29,709 nucleotides of DNA from JAJFVC01 sp039698075 (GTDB taxonomy: Bacteria > Planctomycetota > Planctomycetia > Pirellulales > Thermoguttaceae), in assembly GCA_039698075.1 (NCBI GenBank), contig JBDKTJ010000146.1, forward strand, positions 1 to 29,709, read 5' to 3'. The first letter of the stretch is position 1; the number at the start of each line of letters is the position of its first letter. A program made the position numbers and the translations under genes. Below are positions 14,885-22,876 of this stretch, one piece after another. The notes under the pieces are model-generated. The model was not told the DNA's origin. It worked only from the letters and a program-made list of their open reading frames with translations, and did no database searches.

Positions 14885-16063
14885 ATGTACAGAGACCGAC
14901 ACATTCAACCCGTTTGCGGGATGCTGCTTCTGCTATGCCTGATTGGCCTAGAGGCCCGCTCCGCATCGGCTCAGGAGCAACAGCCTGATTGGAGCGAGAA
15001 GGCCGGAAGCATTTCGTTTGAGAGGCCGTTCGAGCCTATCGCTGATGCTGGTTACGTTGCATTACCGGCGTCCGCCTCGGACGAAACACTGCCGGAATTG
15101 GGCGGACTCCAACGGTTGCCACCCGTCGATCAGCCCAAGAACGAGTCGGCAGGATTCGGCTTTGGGTCTGGGATGCCAGGAATGGGGCCGGGCGGTCAAA
15201 GGCCATTCAGTTACAGAACATTCTGGTTTCCCAGCGTGCCGGTCAAGGGGCAAGCCGCCGACTGGGGACTCGTCGGACAGGATTTTTCGCTGACCTACCC
15301 GCTCTGGGTCGATTTGCCGAACACGGTGATGGTCACGGCGGGCGTTCGGAATAGACTCATCAACACCGATGCCATACTCCCCGATTCCCACAAGGAATAC
15401 CCCAGCGAACTCTGGAATGCTCAAGTGGGGTTGATGTATCTCCGGCAGTTGAGCGGCGATCGGATGATCGGCGGCGGCGTCAATCTGGGATCGGCCAGCG
15501 ATCACCCATTCGCCTCTATCCAGGAAATGAACGTCAGCATGAACGCGATGTATCGTATTCCCTCCGGCGAACGCAATGCGTGGATGTTCATGTTGATGTA
15601 CTCGCCGATGAGCGAGATTCAGTTTCCGATTCCGGGCGTTTCGTACAGCTACAATCCGTCGGAACAGTTTCATGCCAATATCGGTCTGCCATTCATGTTC
15701 AGCTACAAGCCCACGGATCGGTGGACGGTTGAAGCATCGTACATGCTGATCCATACGATCCACGTGAAGGCGACCTACAAGATTGCGGAGCGGGTTAATG
15801 TCTTCGGTGGTTATGATTGGTCGAACGAGACCTACATGCTGCAAGACCGAACGAACGAAAAAGATCGGTTCTTTTTGTACGATCAACGAGTGGTGCTCGG
15901 ACTGAACGTGCCCATGACCTCGTGGCTCACGGCCGAACTCGTGGGCGGCTACACATTCAATCGGTATTCGTTCATAGGCCAGCAGTGGGATTCCGCCGGC
16001 ACCGACCGCGTGGACATCGACCCTGGCCCTTTCGTGTCGCTCAGCGTGAGCCTGCGCAGATGA
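14885..16063 (+). CDS. DUF6268-type outer-membrane beta-barrel protein
   Basis: A 392-residue predicted outer-membrane barrel with a signal peptide (CGMLLLLCLIGLEARSASA). A Pro/Gly-rich stretch (about 60-110) precedes the barrel. Strand-like blocks follow: VPVKGQAADWGLVGQDFSL, VMVTAGVRNRLI, NAQVGLMYLRQL, FMLMYSPMSEI, and the last strands FVSLSVSLRR. The pattern (a first strand pair then YP…N…VGL…RL and a periodic FGGY, LNVPM) fits the DUF6268 family, which I recall mainly from planctomycetes and related phyla. I chose ATG 14885 because GGGG precedes it; ATG 14867 adds six residues and has no ribosome site. The stop overlaps the start of a small frame (16060). Function unknown; it could be a transport or fatty-acid barrel. 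Confidence 0.8.
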   Translation: MYRDRHIQPVCGMLLLLCLIGLEARSASAQEQQPDWSEKAGSISFERPFEPIADAGYVALPASASDETLPELGGLQRLPPVDQPKNESAGFGFGSGMPGMGPGGQRPFSYRTFWFPSVPVKGQAADWGLVGQDFSLTYPLWVDLPNTVMVTAGVRNRLINTDAILPDSHKEYPSELWNAQVGLMYLRQLSGDRMIGGGVNLGSASDHPFASIQEMNVSMNAMYRIPSGERNAWMFMLMYSPMSEIQFPIPGVSYSYNPSEQFHANIGLPFMFSYKPTDRWTVEASYMLIHTIHVKATYKIAERVNVFGGYDWSNETYMLQDRTNEKDRFFLYDQRVVLGLNVPMTSWLTAELVGGYTFNRYSFIGQQWDSAGTDRVDIDPGPFVSLSVSLRR

Positions 16064-16497
16064 GAAAAAGGCAAAACAGGTGCAATGGCGTCTGGCGGGT
16101 TCTCAACGTCATTGTCGCCTTCCTGCTAATGGTCGGACAAGGCGTACTCTGGCCTCATTGTTGGTCAACACAAAAACACGGTGGCTTGGGGAAATCGGCA
16201 AATGCGTTTCCCCCGGCCGCGATGGCTATCACACGGAATGTGCCCGGTGGGCTGACCTTGATGATGCCTTGCGGGCTGTTTGGCGTCATCGGGCCGATGA
16301 CGGCCAGAACAGCCCAACGCGGGGCTGCAAGGATTTGCGTAGGTATGGCGTCGCGCTGGCCGCAATCTTCACGCCACAGCTTGACCCGCTCCCAAGGCAA
16401 GCCCGTCAACTGGGCCAACCTCGCGGCACGATCATCCTGGAGATCGAGCACCAAAATCACCGGATCATCCATGCCGTCCGCCTTGACCTTCTCGTAG
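16060..16497 (+). CDS. Doubtful small exported protein or gene remnant
   Basis: An ATG overlaps the stop of the DUF6268 gene as ATGA (16060-16063), suggesting coupling. The first ~32 residues look like a real signal or membrane segment (RVLNVIVAFLLMVGQGVLWP). After about residue 32 the frame runs antisense to the well-supported gene at 16155-16610 and has no sensible composition. The likeliest reading is a true N-terminal piece of a truncated gene, with the rest an accidental frame to 16497. Confidence 0.25.
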   Translation: MRKRQNRCNGVWRVLNVIVAFLLMVGQGVLWPHCWSTQKHGGLGKSANAFPPAAMAITRNVPGGLTLMMPCGLFGVIGPMTARTAQRGAARICVGMASRWPQSSRHSLTRSQGKPVNWANLAARSSWRSSTKITGSSMPSALTFS

Positions 16498-16610
16498 GCG
16501 AACTCAATCCGCTCCCGATTAAACAACAGCAATTCACGGCGCGACTCGGCCGCGATCGTCTCCTGCAACGGCTCCAAGGTTGGATAACTCCACGGCGGCA
16601 ATCGGTTCAC
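16155..16610 (-). CDS. Unknown protein coupled to the [FeFe] hydrogenase gene
   Basis: A 151-residue protein I do not recognise. It starts at a GTG that overlaps the hydrogenase stop codon (16607-16610, GTGA), strong evidence for translational coupling. No membrane helix or Cys cluster is visible: there are only a few Cys (…REDCGQ, …PPCFCVDQQ at the end). The N-terminal half is charged and helical (LFNRERIEFAYEKVKADG) with a DLQDDRAARLAQLTGL segment. The C-terminal half is a Pro/Gly-rich stretch of short strands (WAVLAVIGPMTPNSP, FRVIAIAAGGNAF). It could be a partner, chaperone or regulator of the hydrogenase; nothing in the sequence decides this. Confidence 0.6.
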   Translation of the reverse strand: MNRLPPWSYPTLEPLQETIAAESRRELLLFNRERIEFAYEKVKADGMDDPVILVLDLQDDRAARLAQLTGLPWERVKLWREDCGQRDAIPTQILAAPRWAVLAVIGPMTPNSPQGIIKVSPPGTFRVIAIAAGGNAFADFPKPPCFCVDQQ

Positions 16611-18463
16611 TGCGGAGTCCCTTCGACAGCTTGCGACTGACCGACATCCGCCTCTTTCGACCGATCCACATAGGTCGTATGGAGCAAGTGATGCGAAAGA
16701 TGGCCCAATGGCTCGTAGAGGAACTCCTTGTAGAGTTGTTCTACCTCGGGATTGAGATGCGACTTGCGTAGCGGCTGTTGGCGGTCATCGAGATTTACCC
16801 CGCCCGTGCGGGCCTTACGAACGAAGGTGTTGGTGGGAATGAGTTGCCCGCCGCCGCCGATGCAACCACCCTCGCAGGCCATGAACTCAATGAAGTGATA
16901 CTTCGAGAACTCGCCGCCGGCGCGGACAGACTCGCAGACCTTCCGAGCGTTGCCCAGTCCGTGGGCCACGGCCACCTTGACCTCAATCCCATTGATGGGA
17001 ACCGTGGCCGCTTTTACGCCTTCCATCGTCCCAAGACTCTCGAACTCCAGCTTTTCCAGCGACTTCTTGGCGACAACTTCGTAAGCGGTGCGCAACGCCG
17101 CCTCCATTACTCCGCCAGTGCGGCCGAAGATCGGCGCGGCCCCGGTATATTCACCCAAGAGCGGATCGTGCTGCTCCTCGGGCATGGCAGCCAGGTCGAT
17201 TTTACCCATCTTCAACAGCTTGGCTGCCTCGCGGCTCGTCAACACAACGTCAACGTCCTGGAAGCGATCCTTTTCCTCGATCTTTCCTTTCTCCAGCCAG
17301 TAGTGATAGGCCGAGTCCATTTCTTCCCTCGCGGCTTCGATCTTCTTGGCCGTGCAGGGCATGATCGACACGACGAACATCTTTCGAGGATCGACGCCCA
17401 GCTTTTCGGCGGCAAATGTCTTGGCCACCGCGCCGAGCATCTGCTGCGGCGACTTGGCCGAGGAGAGATTGGAGATCAGGTCGGGATAGAAAATCTCGCA
17501 GTAGCGAATCCAGCCGGGCGAGCATGACGTGAATTGAGGCAACGTGCCACCATTGTTCAGCCGGTGGATCAACTCGTAGCCTTCCTCCATAATGGTCAGA
17601 TCGGCGCTGAAGTTGGTGTCCCAGACCTGGTTGAAGCCCAGGCGGCGCAAGCCAGCGTACAGCTTGCCCGTGACCAGCGTGCCCGGCTCCATGCCGAACT
17701 CCTCGCCCAACGTGGCGCGAACGGCTGGTGCGAATTGAACCACGACGTACTTGTCTTTGTCCTTCAGGGCATCCCACACCTTGCCGGTGTCATCGACCTC
17801 CCGCATCGCGCCGAGCGGCCGAGAAAACGGGCACGGCTCACAGCCCATCAGTCTCGCCACGAAGCCGGGCATCTTGCGGAACCCCACCGGGCAACTCAGG
17901 ATGCACTGTCCGCAACGGGTGCATTTCGAGTCGTCGAAGATCACGCCTTCCTTTTCGTCGAAACTCAATGCACCGACGCCCTGGATGTCGTTGCACGTAT
18001 CGACGCACGCCCGGCATCGAACGCACGAGTTCGGATCGTGCCGGATGGAAGGCAATGACATTCTCGGCTCGAACTTCCACTGGGCACGCTTTTCCAGGTC
18101 GATCAGTCCGCTCGACTCTGCCTCGGCGGCGGCGAACTCCTGGGTCTGCCGGATGAACTGGCACTCCTGATGGTCTCGCAGATGGCCGATTCGCTCTTGC
18201 AGCACCGATTCAAGCTGCTGCGATCGCGTTCGGATGACCATGCCCTCCCGTACCGGCCGGTCGGACCACACGGCCAATGGCACGACCTGCCCGTCCACTT
18301 CGATGAGATTCATCAACGGACATCGTGCGTTGTTGATCCACTGCTGCTCACGACACACCTTGGGGTGATGGAGTCTCTGTTTCTCCTGCTTCAAGAGCGC
18401 CAGGATGCTGAGCGGCTTTTCGAGAGAAACCTGTCGATCGTCGAGTTGCGCGGTTGCGGACAC
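16607..18463 (-). CDS. [FeFe] hydrogenase, HndD/HydA type with decayed N-terminal domain
   Basis: A 618-residue catalytic subunit of an iron-only hydrogenase (2H+ + 2e- = H2). The H-cluster motifs are L1 TSCSPGW (312-318), L2 MPCTAKK (Cys370) and L3 FMACEGGCIGGGGQ (Cys530, Cys534). Two [4Fe-4S] sites are intact (Cys147/150/153/157 and Cys181/184/187/191). The N-terminal region keeps the shape of the NADP-reducing enzymes (GMVIRT) but has lost part of the [2Fe-2S] ligands (Cys37, Cys48 remain) and of the H-x3-C-x2-C-x5-C site (His94, His98, Cys101). An insert of about 25 residues with CEPC (208-211) follows the last [4Fe-4S] motif. GTG 18463 has GGGAG 6 bases upstream. No hydE/F/G maturation genes or partner subunits are in the window. 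Confidence 0.93.
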   Translation of the reverse strand: MSATAQLDDRQVSLEKPLSILALLKQEKQRLHHPKVCREQQWINNARCPLMNLIEVDGQVVPLAVWSDRPVREGMVIRTRSQQLESVLQERIGHLRDHQECQFIRQTQEFAAAEAESSGLIDLEKRAQWKFEPRMSLPSIRHDPNSCVRCRACVDTCNDIQGVGALSFDEKEGVIFDDSKCTRCGQCILSCPVGFRKMPGFVARLMGCEPCPFSRPLGAMREVDDTGKVWDALKDKDKYVVVQFAPAVRATLGEEFGMEPGTLVTGKLYAGLRRLGFNQVWDTNFSADLTIMEEGYELIHRLNNGGTLPQFTSCSPGWIRYCEIFYPDLISNLSSAKSPQQMLGAVAKTFAAEKLGVDPRKMFVVSIMPCTAKKIEAAREEMDSAYHYWLEKGKIEEKDRFQDVDVVLTSREAAKLLKMGKIDLAAMPEEQHDPLLGEYTGAAPIFGRTGGVMEAALRTAYEVVAKKSLEKLEFESLGTMEGVKAATVPINGIEVKVAVAHGLGNARKVCESVRAGGEFSKYHFIEFMACEGGCIGGGGQLIPTNTFVRKARTGGVNLDDRQQPLRKSHLNPEVEQLYKEFLYEPLGHLSHHLLHTTYVDRSKEADVGQSQAVEGTPQ

Positions 18464-18583
18464 AGTAGGCTCCCATTCCCTGTAATGGTGGGGATATACA
18501 AGAGGCCGGTTTTCGGGTAGTATTACAGTTTTCAGATTCGTATTACGCCCTCGATCTTACCTGTTGTTGCCCTGGTCGTCAAT

Positions 18584-19900
18584 ATGCCTTGGTTTGCCGT
18601 ACAATCCGACTATATCCAGCCCCAGCGTATGGAAGAACTAATGGGCCGCGTTGCCGATGAGGCCCGTGCGCGGATTTGCCGACGCCCGAAACGGGTGCTT
18701 CTTCTGCCGCCGGACATCACGCGGATGCACTCGGGGGCGGGTCGGCTGACGGAACTTCTCTACCAGCATTTCAGCCGCCAGTCCGACGTTCATCTGATCC
18801 CGACCTTGGGCCAACACGTCCCCCACACACCCGATCGCCGCATGTTCGGCTCGATCCCCAACGAGCGGATTCACGTCCATGACTGGCGCGGCGGTTGCGT
18901 CAAGTTGGGCGAAGTCCCGGCGGATTTCGTCAAGGAGGTTTCGGCCGGTGCCGCCGATTGGCCGATCCCCGTGGTGCTCAACCGGATGCTGATGGAAGGC
19001 CGCTGGGACATCATCATCAACATCGGCCAGGTCGTCCCGCATGAAGTCCTCGGCTTCGCCAACCACAACAAAAACTACTTCATCGGGCTGGCCGGCAAGG
19101 AGATGATCTGCGCCTCGCACATGGCCGCTGCCTGCTACGGGATCGAAAACAATCTCGGCACCTTGGTCACTCCCGTCCGGGCCTGCTTCAACAAGGCCGA
19201 GGAGGATTTTCTTGGCGGCTTGCCTGATTTGTACGTGCAGATCGTGATGGGCCGCGATGCCGATGGCGAGTTGGTCCACACGGGGTTGCACGTTGGCGAC
19301 GATCTGGAGACATATCTGGGGGCGGCGCGCCAATCCCGCGATCAGAACATCACGGTCCTGGACAATCCGCTTGATAAGGTGGTCTGCGTGATGCAGGCCG
19401 ACGAGTTTGCCAGCACCTGGGTCGCCAACAAGGCGATCTATCGCACTCGAATGGCGATAGCTGATGGCGGCGAACTGATTATCATCGCCCCTGGCCTGGA
19501 GCGTTTTGGCGAGCAGCCCGAGGTCGAGGCGATCATCTGCAAGTACGGCTATGTCGGCACGCCGCGCGTGATGGAGCACTACCGCCGCGAGCCGGAGCTT
19601 CAGGAGTTTGCCCATGCCACGGCGCACCTGATCCACGGCTCGTCGGAAGGCCGGTTCACCATCACCTACGCTCCCGGCCGCATGTGCCACAGAATGATCG
19701 AACGGGTCGGTTTTCATTACGCCAATCTCAACACGACTCTTGCCAAATACCCGCCACAACAGCTTCGAGAAGGAATCAACGAAATGCCCGATGGCGAGAC
19801 GATCTTCTTCATACCCAGCCCATCGACTGGCCTCTGGGCCACGCAGGAGAAACTGTTGCGGCAAGGTCGATCGAGTAGCAACCATCACGCTCTTCCTTGA
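18584..19900 (+). CDS. LarA-family nickel-pincer racemase/epimerase-like protein
   Basis: A 438-residue protein of the lactate-racemase (DUF2088) family, full length. Residues that bind the nickel-pincer cofactor in LarA have visible counterparts: DITR (Asp44, Arg47), GQHVPHT (His78), VVPHEV (His153), Lys163 in NHNKN, and His179 in CASHM. The spacing His153-Lys163-His179 equals LarA His174-Lys184-His200. The loop around the Lys (ANHNKNYFIGLAGKEM) differs from the GG-x-K-x-x-LPG of typical LarA, so the substrate may be another 2-hydroxy acid. The larB, larC and larE cofactor genes are absent here. The ATG at 18584 has no clear ribosome site. It diverges from the hydrogenase gene across 120 bases and converges on the DUF6580-like gene. 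Confidence 0.88.
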   Translation: MPWFAVQSDYIQPQRMEELMGRVADEARARICRRPKRVLLLPPDITRMHSGAGRLTELLYQHFSRQSDVHLIPTLGQHVPHTPDRRMFGSIPNERIHVHDWRGGCVKLGEVPADFVKEVSAGAADWPIPVVLNRMLMEGRWDIIINIGQVVPHEVLGFANHNKNYFIGLAGKEMICASHMAAACYGIENNLGTLVTPVRACFNKAEEDFLGGLPDLYVQIVMGRDADGELVHTGLHVGDDLETYLGAARQSRDQNITVLDNPLDKVVCVMQADEFASTWVANKAIYRTRMAIADGGELIIIAPGLERFGEQPEVEAIICKYGYVGTPRVMEHYRREPELQEFAHATAHLIHGSSEGRFTITYAPGRMCHRMIERVGFHYANLNTTLAKYPPQQLREGINEMPDGETIFFIPSPSTGLWATQEKLLRQGRSSSNHHALP

Positions 19901-19909
19901 GACAGGCAA

Positions 19910-20518
19910 TCAAGCGGGAGCAAATTGGCGATCCTCTCGGAGGATGGGGACCGCCGCCTCCGCCAGGGCAAGTCCGCCGAACAGTACGGTCGTAAAGACC
20001 GCATCGCCAACAAGCGTATTGCGGAAGAAGGAAATTGCCGCGACGTAGCAGTCACACAATCCGCCCAGCGTATGCGGATACCAGAGCAGCCAGCAGGCGA
20101 AATTGGTGATGATGAAGAACTGCACTGCTCCCGCGATCGTCGCCAAAGCGACCGGGACAAATCGGCGGCGGGATCGCAGCCAGCGGTTGAGCAATACGTT
20201 CAAGGCGAAGCAGCCATAGACCACGGGCAGAAGCGCGTGGAGGCCGAGAATGAAGTCGCTCAGCAACATCGCGGCCAACGGTACCAGGAACGCGCCAGAT
20301 TTTCTCGAAAAGAACGTGCCACCAAACAGGGCAATCGCTCCTATAGGACTGATGTTGGGCGGATGCGGGATCAGGCGGGCACAAGCGGCGAGAACTACGA
20401 CCGCAGTCAGGAACAGGAACCGAGGCCATGTACTGTGCCTGGCTGTGTCTGGTCTTGTTGCTTTGACTGCCCAGTCTACGCTCTTCAATATAGTCGGAGA
20501 CTCTGTATTCCATCGCAT
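19910..20518 (-). CDS. DUF6580-like membrane protein, candidate B12/precursor transporter
   Basis: A 202-residue integral membrane protein with about five to six helices (FLFLTAVVVLAACARLIP, ISPIGAIALFGGTFF, AFLVPLAAMLLSDFILGLH, VVYGCFALNVLL, FVPVALATIAGAVQFFIITN, GDAVFTTVLFGGLALA). The line RLIPHPPN-x-SPIGAIALFGG is typical of the DUF6580 putative transport family, which resembles ECF-transporter substrate-binding subunits. ATG 20518 has AAGGA 8 bases upstream. It follows the corrinoid-protein-like gene by 13 bases and lies in an operon led by a cobalamin riboswitch, so I infer cobalamin or a precursor as substrate; this is not shown by the sequence. A conserved Cys (Cys139 region, TNFACWLLWYP) might be a ligand. 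Confidence 0.75.
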   Translation of the reverse strand: MRWNTESPTILKSVDWAVKATRPDTARHSTWPRFLFLTAVVVLAACARLIPHPPNISPIGAIALFGGTFFSRKSGAFLVPLAAMLLSDFILGLHALLPVVYGCFALNVLLNRWLRSRRRFVPVALATIAGAVQFFIITNFACWLLWYPHTLGGLCDCYVAAISFFRNTLVGDAVFTTVLFGGLALAEAAVPILREDRQFAPA

Positions 20519-20531
20519 TGATATGATCCTT

Positions 20532-21212
20532 TCAGCACGAGCAAGATGCGGCACGAGGGCGTTTGACAAGTCCCTGGACGGAAGAAGGAACCTCCATCAG
20601 ATCGCCGCAGATTGCATCCACTTCATGCAACCCTTGTGGCAGACTGTCCGCTGCCAACCCGACAAAGAGGATTCTGGTCCGCTGCCGGATGCCGCGAGCC
20701 TCCATTTCTTCCACCAGTGCTGCCACTTCCTGACAGGGCACCCTTGATGACATTCGCCCGGACGCGATCGGCAATTCGACGACGACCAGCACCGAGGCCC
20801 GCGCGTTGGCGCACACATCGGCGAATTGGGCCGGCGAGACATCTCCGCCGAGGTCCACAACGTCCCAGCCGCAGACTTCCAGTAGATTGGCGATCGTATC
20901 GCGGCACATTCCGTGACCGTTCCACGCCAGCGATCCGACCACGACTTTGCCACAGGTCAACTGTTCCCTGCCTCCGGCGGCATCAACGGCACTTAGCGCC
21001 GCCTTGGCCGCGCGGAGCGAGACCAGCAATTCCGGCAGGTAGAACGCTTGCCGGGCATATTGCTCCCGGATTGCCTCGATGGCCGGCGATAGCGCCGTGT
21101 CACGAAGCTCTCGGGCAGAACGTCCCGAACTCAACCATCGTTGAGTGAGTTCTTCGGCAGCTTTCGCGTTGCCGGAGAGGATGGCTTCCTTAATGTCCGT
21201 GTTATCGCACAT
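20532..21212 (-). CDS. Corrinoid-protein-like B12-binding protein with altered DxHxxG motif
   Basis: A 226-residue protein with the layout of methyltransferase corrinoid proteins (MtaC/MtbC type). A four-helix cap lies at 1-75 (EAILSGNAKAAEELTQRWL, YARQAFYLPELLVSLRAAKA) and a Rossmann-like B12 domain at ~85-210 (KVVVGSLAWNGHGM, GWDVVDLGGDVSP, ARASVLVVVELP, ILFVGLAADSLP). The usual DxHxxG lower-ligand motif reads NGHGMC: His100 stays, but Asp becomes Asn98 and Gly becomes Cys103. It may bind B12 base-on or by His alone, acting as a sensor or chaperone rather than a methyl carrier. No partner methyltransferase is nearby. ATG 21212 has AGGAGG 6 bases upstream. It starts 16 bases after the PEP-CTERM gene. 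Confidence 0.82.
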   Translation of the reverse strand: MCDNTDIKEAILSGNAKAAEELTQRWLSSGRSARELRDTALSPAIEAIREQYARQAFYLPELLVSLRAAKAALSAVDAAGGREQLTCGKVVVGSLAWNGHGMCRDTIANLLEVCGWDVVDLGGDVSPAQFADVCANARASVLVVVELPIASGRMSSRVPCQEVAALVEEMEARGIRQRTRILFVGLAADSLPQGLHEVDAICGDLMEVPSSVQGLVKRPRAASCSC

Positions 21213-21228
21213 ATTTTGCCTCCTGCGT

Positions 21229-22364
21229 TTATTTGGTTCGGAAAACACGCCGCCTGTAGGCATACGCCGCTGCGGTCAATCCGGCGATGGAAGCCAGAAT
21301 GAATGTTGAAGGCTCGGGCGTGGCCGTCAGTTGGGCGATGCCGGGACTGAAATAGTCATTCACGTAGACCGTGCCGCCAGCTTGCCGGATGTCGCCGGTG
21401 GTCGCCAGCATGGTGTACCAACGGACTGCGCCGGCACCGTCGCCGATCACGTCGTAGTTCAAGCCACTGCCGATCTCCCCGTTCCAAACGGCGATCTTGC
21501 TGGAACCGGACCCGTTTTGATCGCCGCTGTTGAGGTTAAAGACCACATGATCGGCCGTATCGACATCGACATCGTAAGGACCATTGGCGTCGAAGTCGGT
21601 CAACTTGGTTGCGTCGGTCAACTGAAGGAGTTTCTCGGTCGAAAGGGCTTCGCTAATCTTGTCGGGCGAGAAGCGATAAAGCGCCTGGCTGCCGGGCGAG
21701 AAGCCGTAGTTGCCATAATAGACGTTGCCGGCGCTGTCCACAGCCAGACCAGCGGAATATCCGCTGCCGAATTGCCGGATGTCTGGATCAGCATGTCATG
21801 CCTGGGCGTGGCCCCGCCAGGTGTTGCGCCATGATCGTAGGCGAAGACGTAGTTGTCCTGTCCGTAGCCGCCGTTCCACGGTTCGGCCAATCCAGCGACA
21901 TAAAGCTGCCCGTTGTGGGCCTGAGCACCATAGGCATTGACCATGAGGACGCCGGCCGTCGTGCCGGTCGCCTCGGTGTTCCAGGTTCCCGTGGCGCGAT
22001 TGTACTGGTAGACGTAGGAAGCGTCGTAATCGTTGTACGTTCCGGCGTAAAACACATTGTTTGTCGAGTCGAACACCCCAAAACAGTCGCCATATCCATT
22101 GGAAAGCACCCCGCTGGACGGCAGTCCGATCGTGGTCGTTATCCCGGTGGCAACGTTGTAGACGTTGTAGCCGTTCTACCCGGAAGGTGTGTTGTAGCTG
22201 TTGCTCCAGTAATGAATCTGGCCGTTGTAGGCGGTGAACTGGCCGTCTGGAATGACGGAATAGCTCTGCATGACGTAGCCGTTGGCTATGTCGGCCCTCG
22301 CCACGGCAGGCATTGCCGCCAGCCCAAACAAAACGACGATAGACGCTTTGACTGAGAATCGCAT
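21229..22364 (-). pseudogene. PEP-CTERM beta-propeller-like exported protein, broken
   Basis: One ancestral frame of about 378 codons is interrupted twice. It starts at ATG 22364 (GGGAG 9 bases upstream) with a signal peptide (MRFSVKASIVVLFGLAAMPA). An in-frame TAG lies at 22176-22178, after which the same frame continues with related repeats (NNVFYAGTYNDYDA). Near 21785-21800 a one-base shift moves the coding sense to another frame, which carries on (DSAGNVYYGNYGF…) to a PEP-CTERM tail: PEPSTFILASIAGLTAAAYA followed by YRRR. Repeats of the type GNVYYGNY suggest a beta-propeller anchored outside by the exosortase system. It is first in the cobalamin-riboswitch operon. Decay, recoding or sequence error cannot be told apart here. 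Confidence 0.8.
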
Positions 22365-22669
22365 CGAACTCATCTCCCAATTCCCCCGAGGTTCATGGCA
22401 AATGATGGTTTCTCGCGCAAGTTCAGATGCAACATGGTCAGCGGCATGGGGGAAATGTGATGCACTGTTCTGTCGCGCCGAAACCCGCAGGCGGTGCGAT
22501 CACAAGGGGAACCGGACCTCGCAAGCGCGCAGCATCAGACGCCTTCTTTCGCACACGCAAAGAGAAATGTGCAAAGAAAATGAGCTGAAGCTACGACGCC
22601 GACGCGAAGCAAGGCTCCGAATGTGAAGTTCTTACGGTTTCCTTCCCGCGCGGAGAACCGCCAGCCTTG
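22365..22669 (-). promoter_or_regulatory. Long leader between cobalamin riboswitch and first gene
   Basis: About 300 bases separate the aptamer from the start of the PEP-CTERM gene. An 8-base inverted repeat (GCAAGGCT, 22663-22670 with 22609-22616) begins at the 3' edge of the aptamer and could be part of the expression platform. No T-run follows, so a classic terminator is not evident; control may be at translation or by a distant hairpin. Confidence 0.4.
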
Positions 22670-22842
22670 CGTTGGTAGGTCTTCTGACTCCCGAGTTCAG
22701 GATCACCCGGCCTTCTCACCAAGTTCCCCGAAGGGGACGATGGTAATGGCTGATAGAAAGGGTTCCTGTTAGCACTCGGTTACAGCGGCGGGGACCGTCC
22801 CGGACTTGCACCGGGTTCCCTGTTCGTCCACCATTTCAACGG
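22670..22842 (-). ncRNA. Cobalamin riboswitch
   Basis: On the minus strand the aptamer shows the conserved order. A closing helix pairs CGTTG (22837-22841) with CAACG (22670-22674). GGGAACCCGGTGCAAGTCC and ACGGTCCCCGCCGCTGTAA form the core, and the B12 box GAGTCAGAAGACCTACC lies at 22674-22690. It sits about 30 bases after a strong promoter and upstream of the PEP-CTERM, corrinoid-protein-like and DUF6580-like genes, which it should shut down when cobalamin is plentiful. Confidence 0.93.
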
Positions 22843-22876
22843 AAATGGCAGAGCACCAACGCCACGATGAGTTCAG

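Noticed and set aside
16080..16640. Long plus-strand frame (186 codons) after the DUF6268 gene
   Set aside because: It is antisense to the GTGA-coupled gene and the hydrogenase 3' end, has no domain and a random composition.
18638..19909. Long minus-strand frame (423 codons) opposite the LarA-like gene
   Set aside because: A shadow frame from high-GC codon bias; the plus-strand product has LarA catalytic residues.
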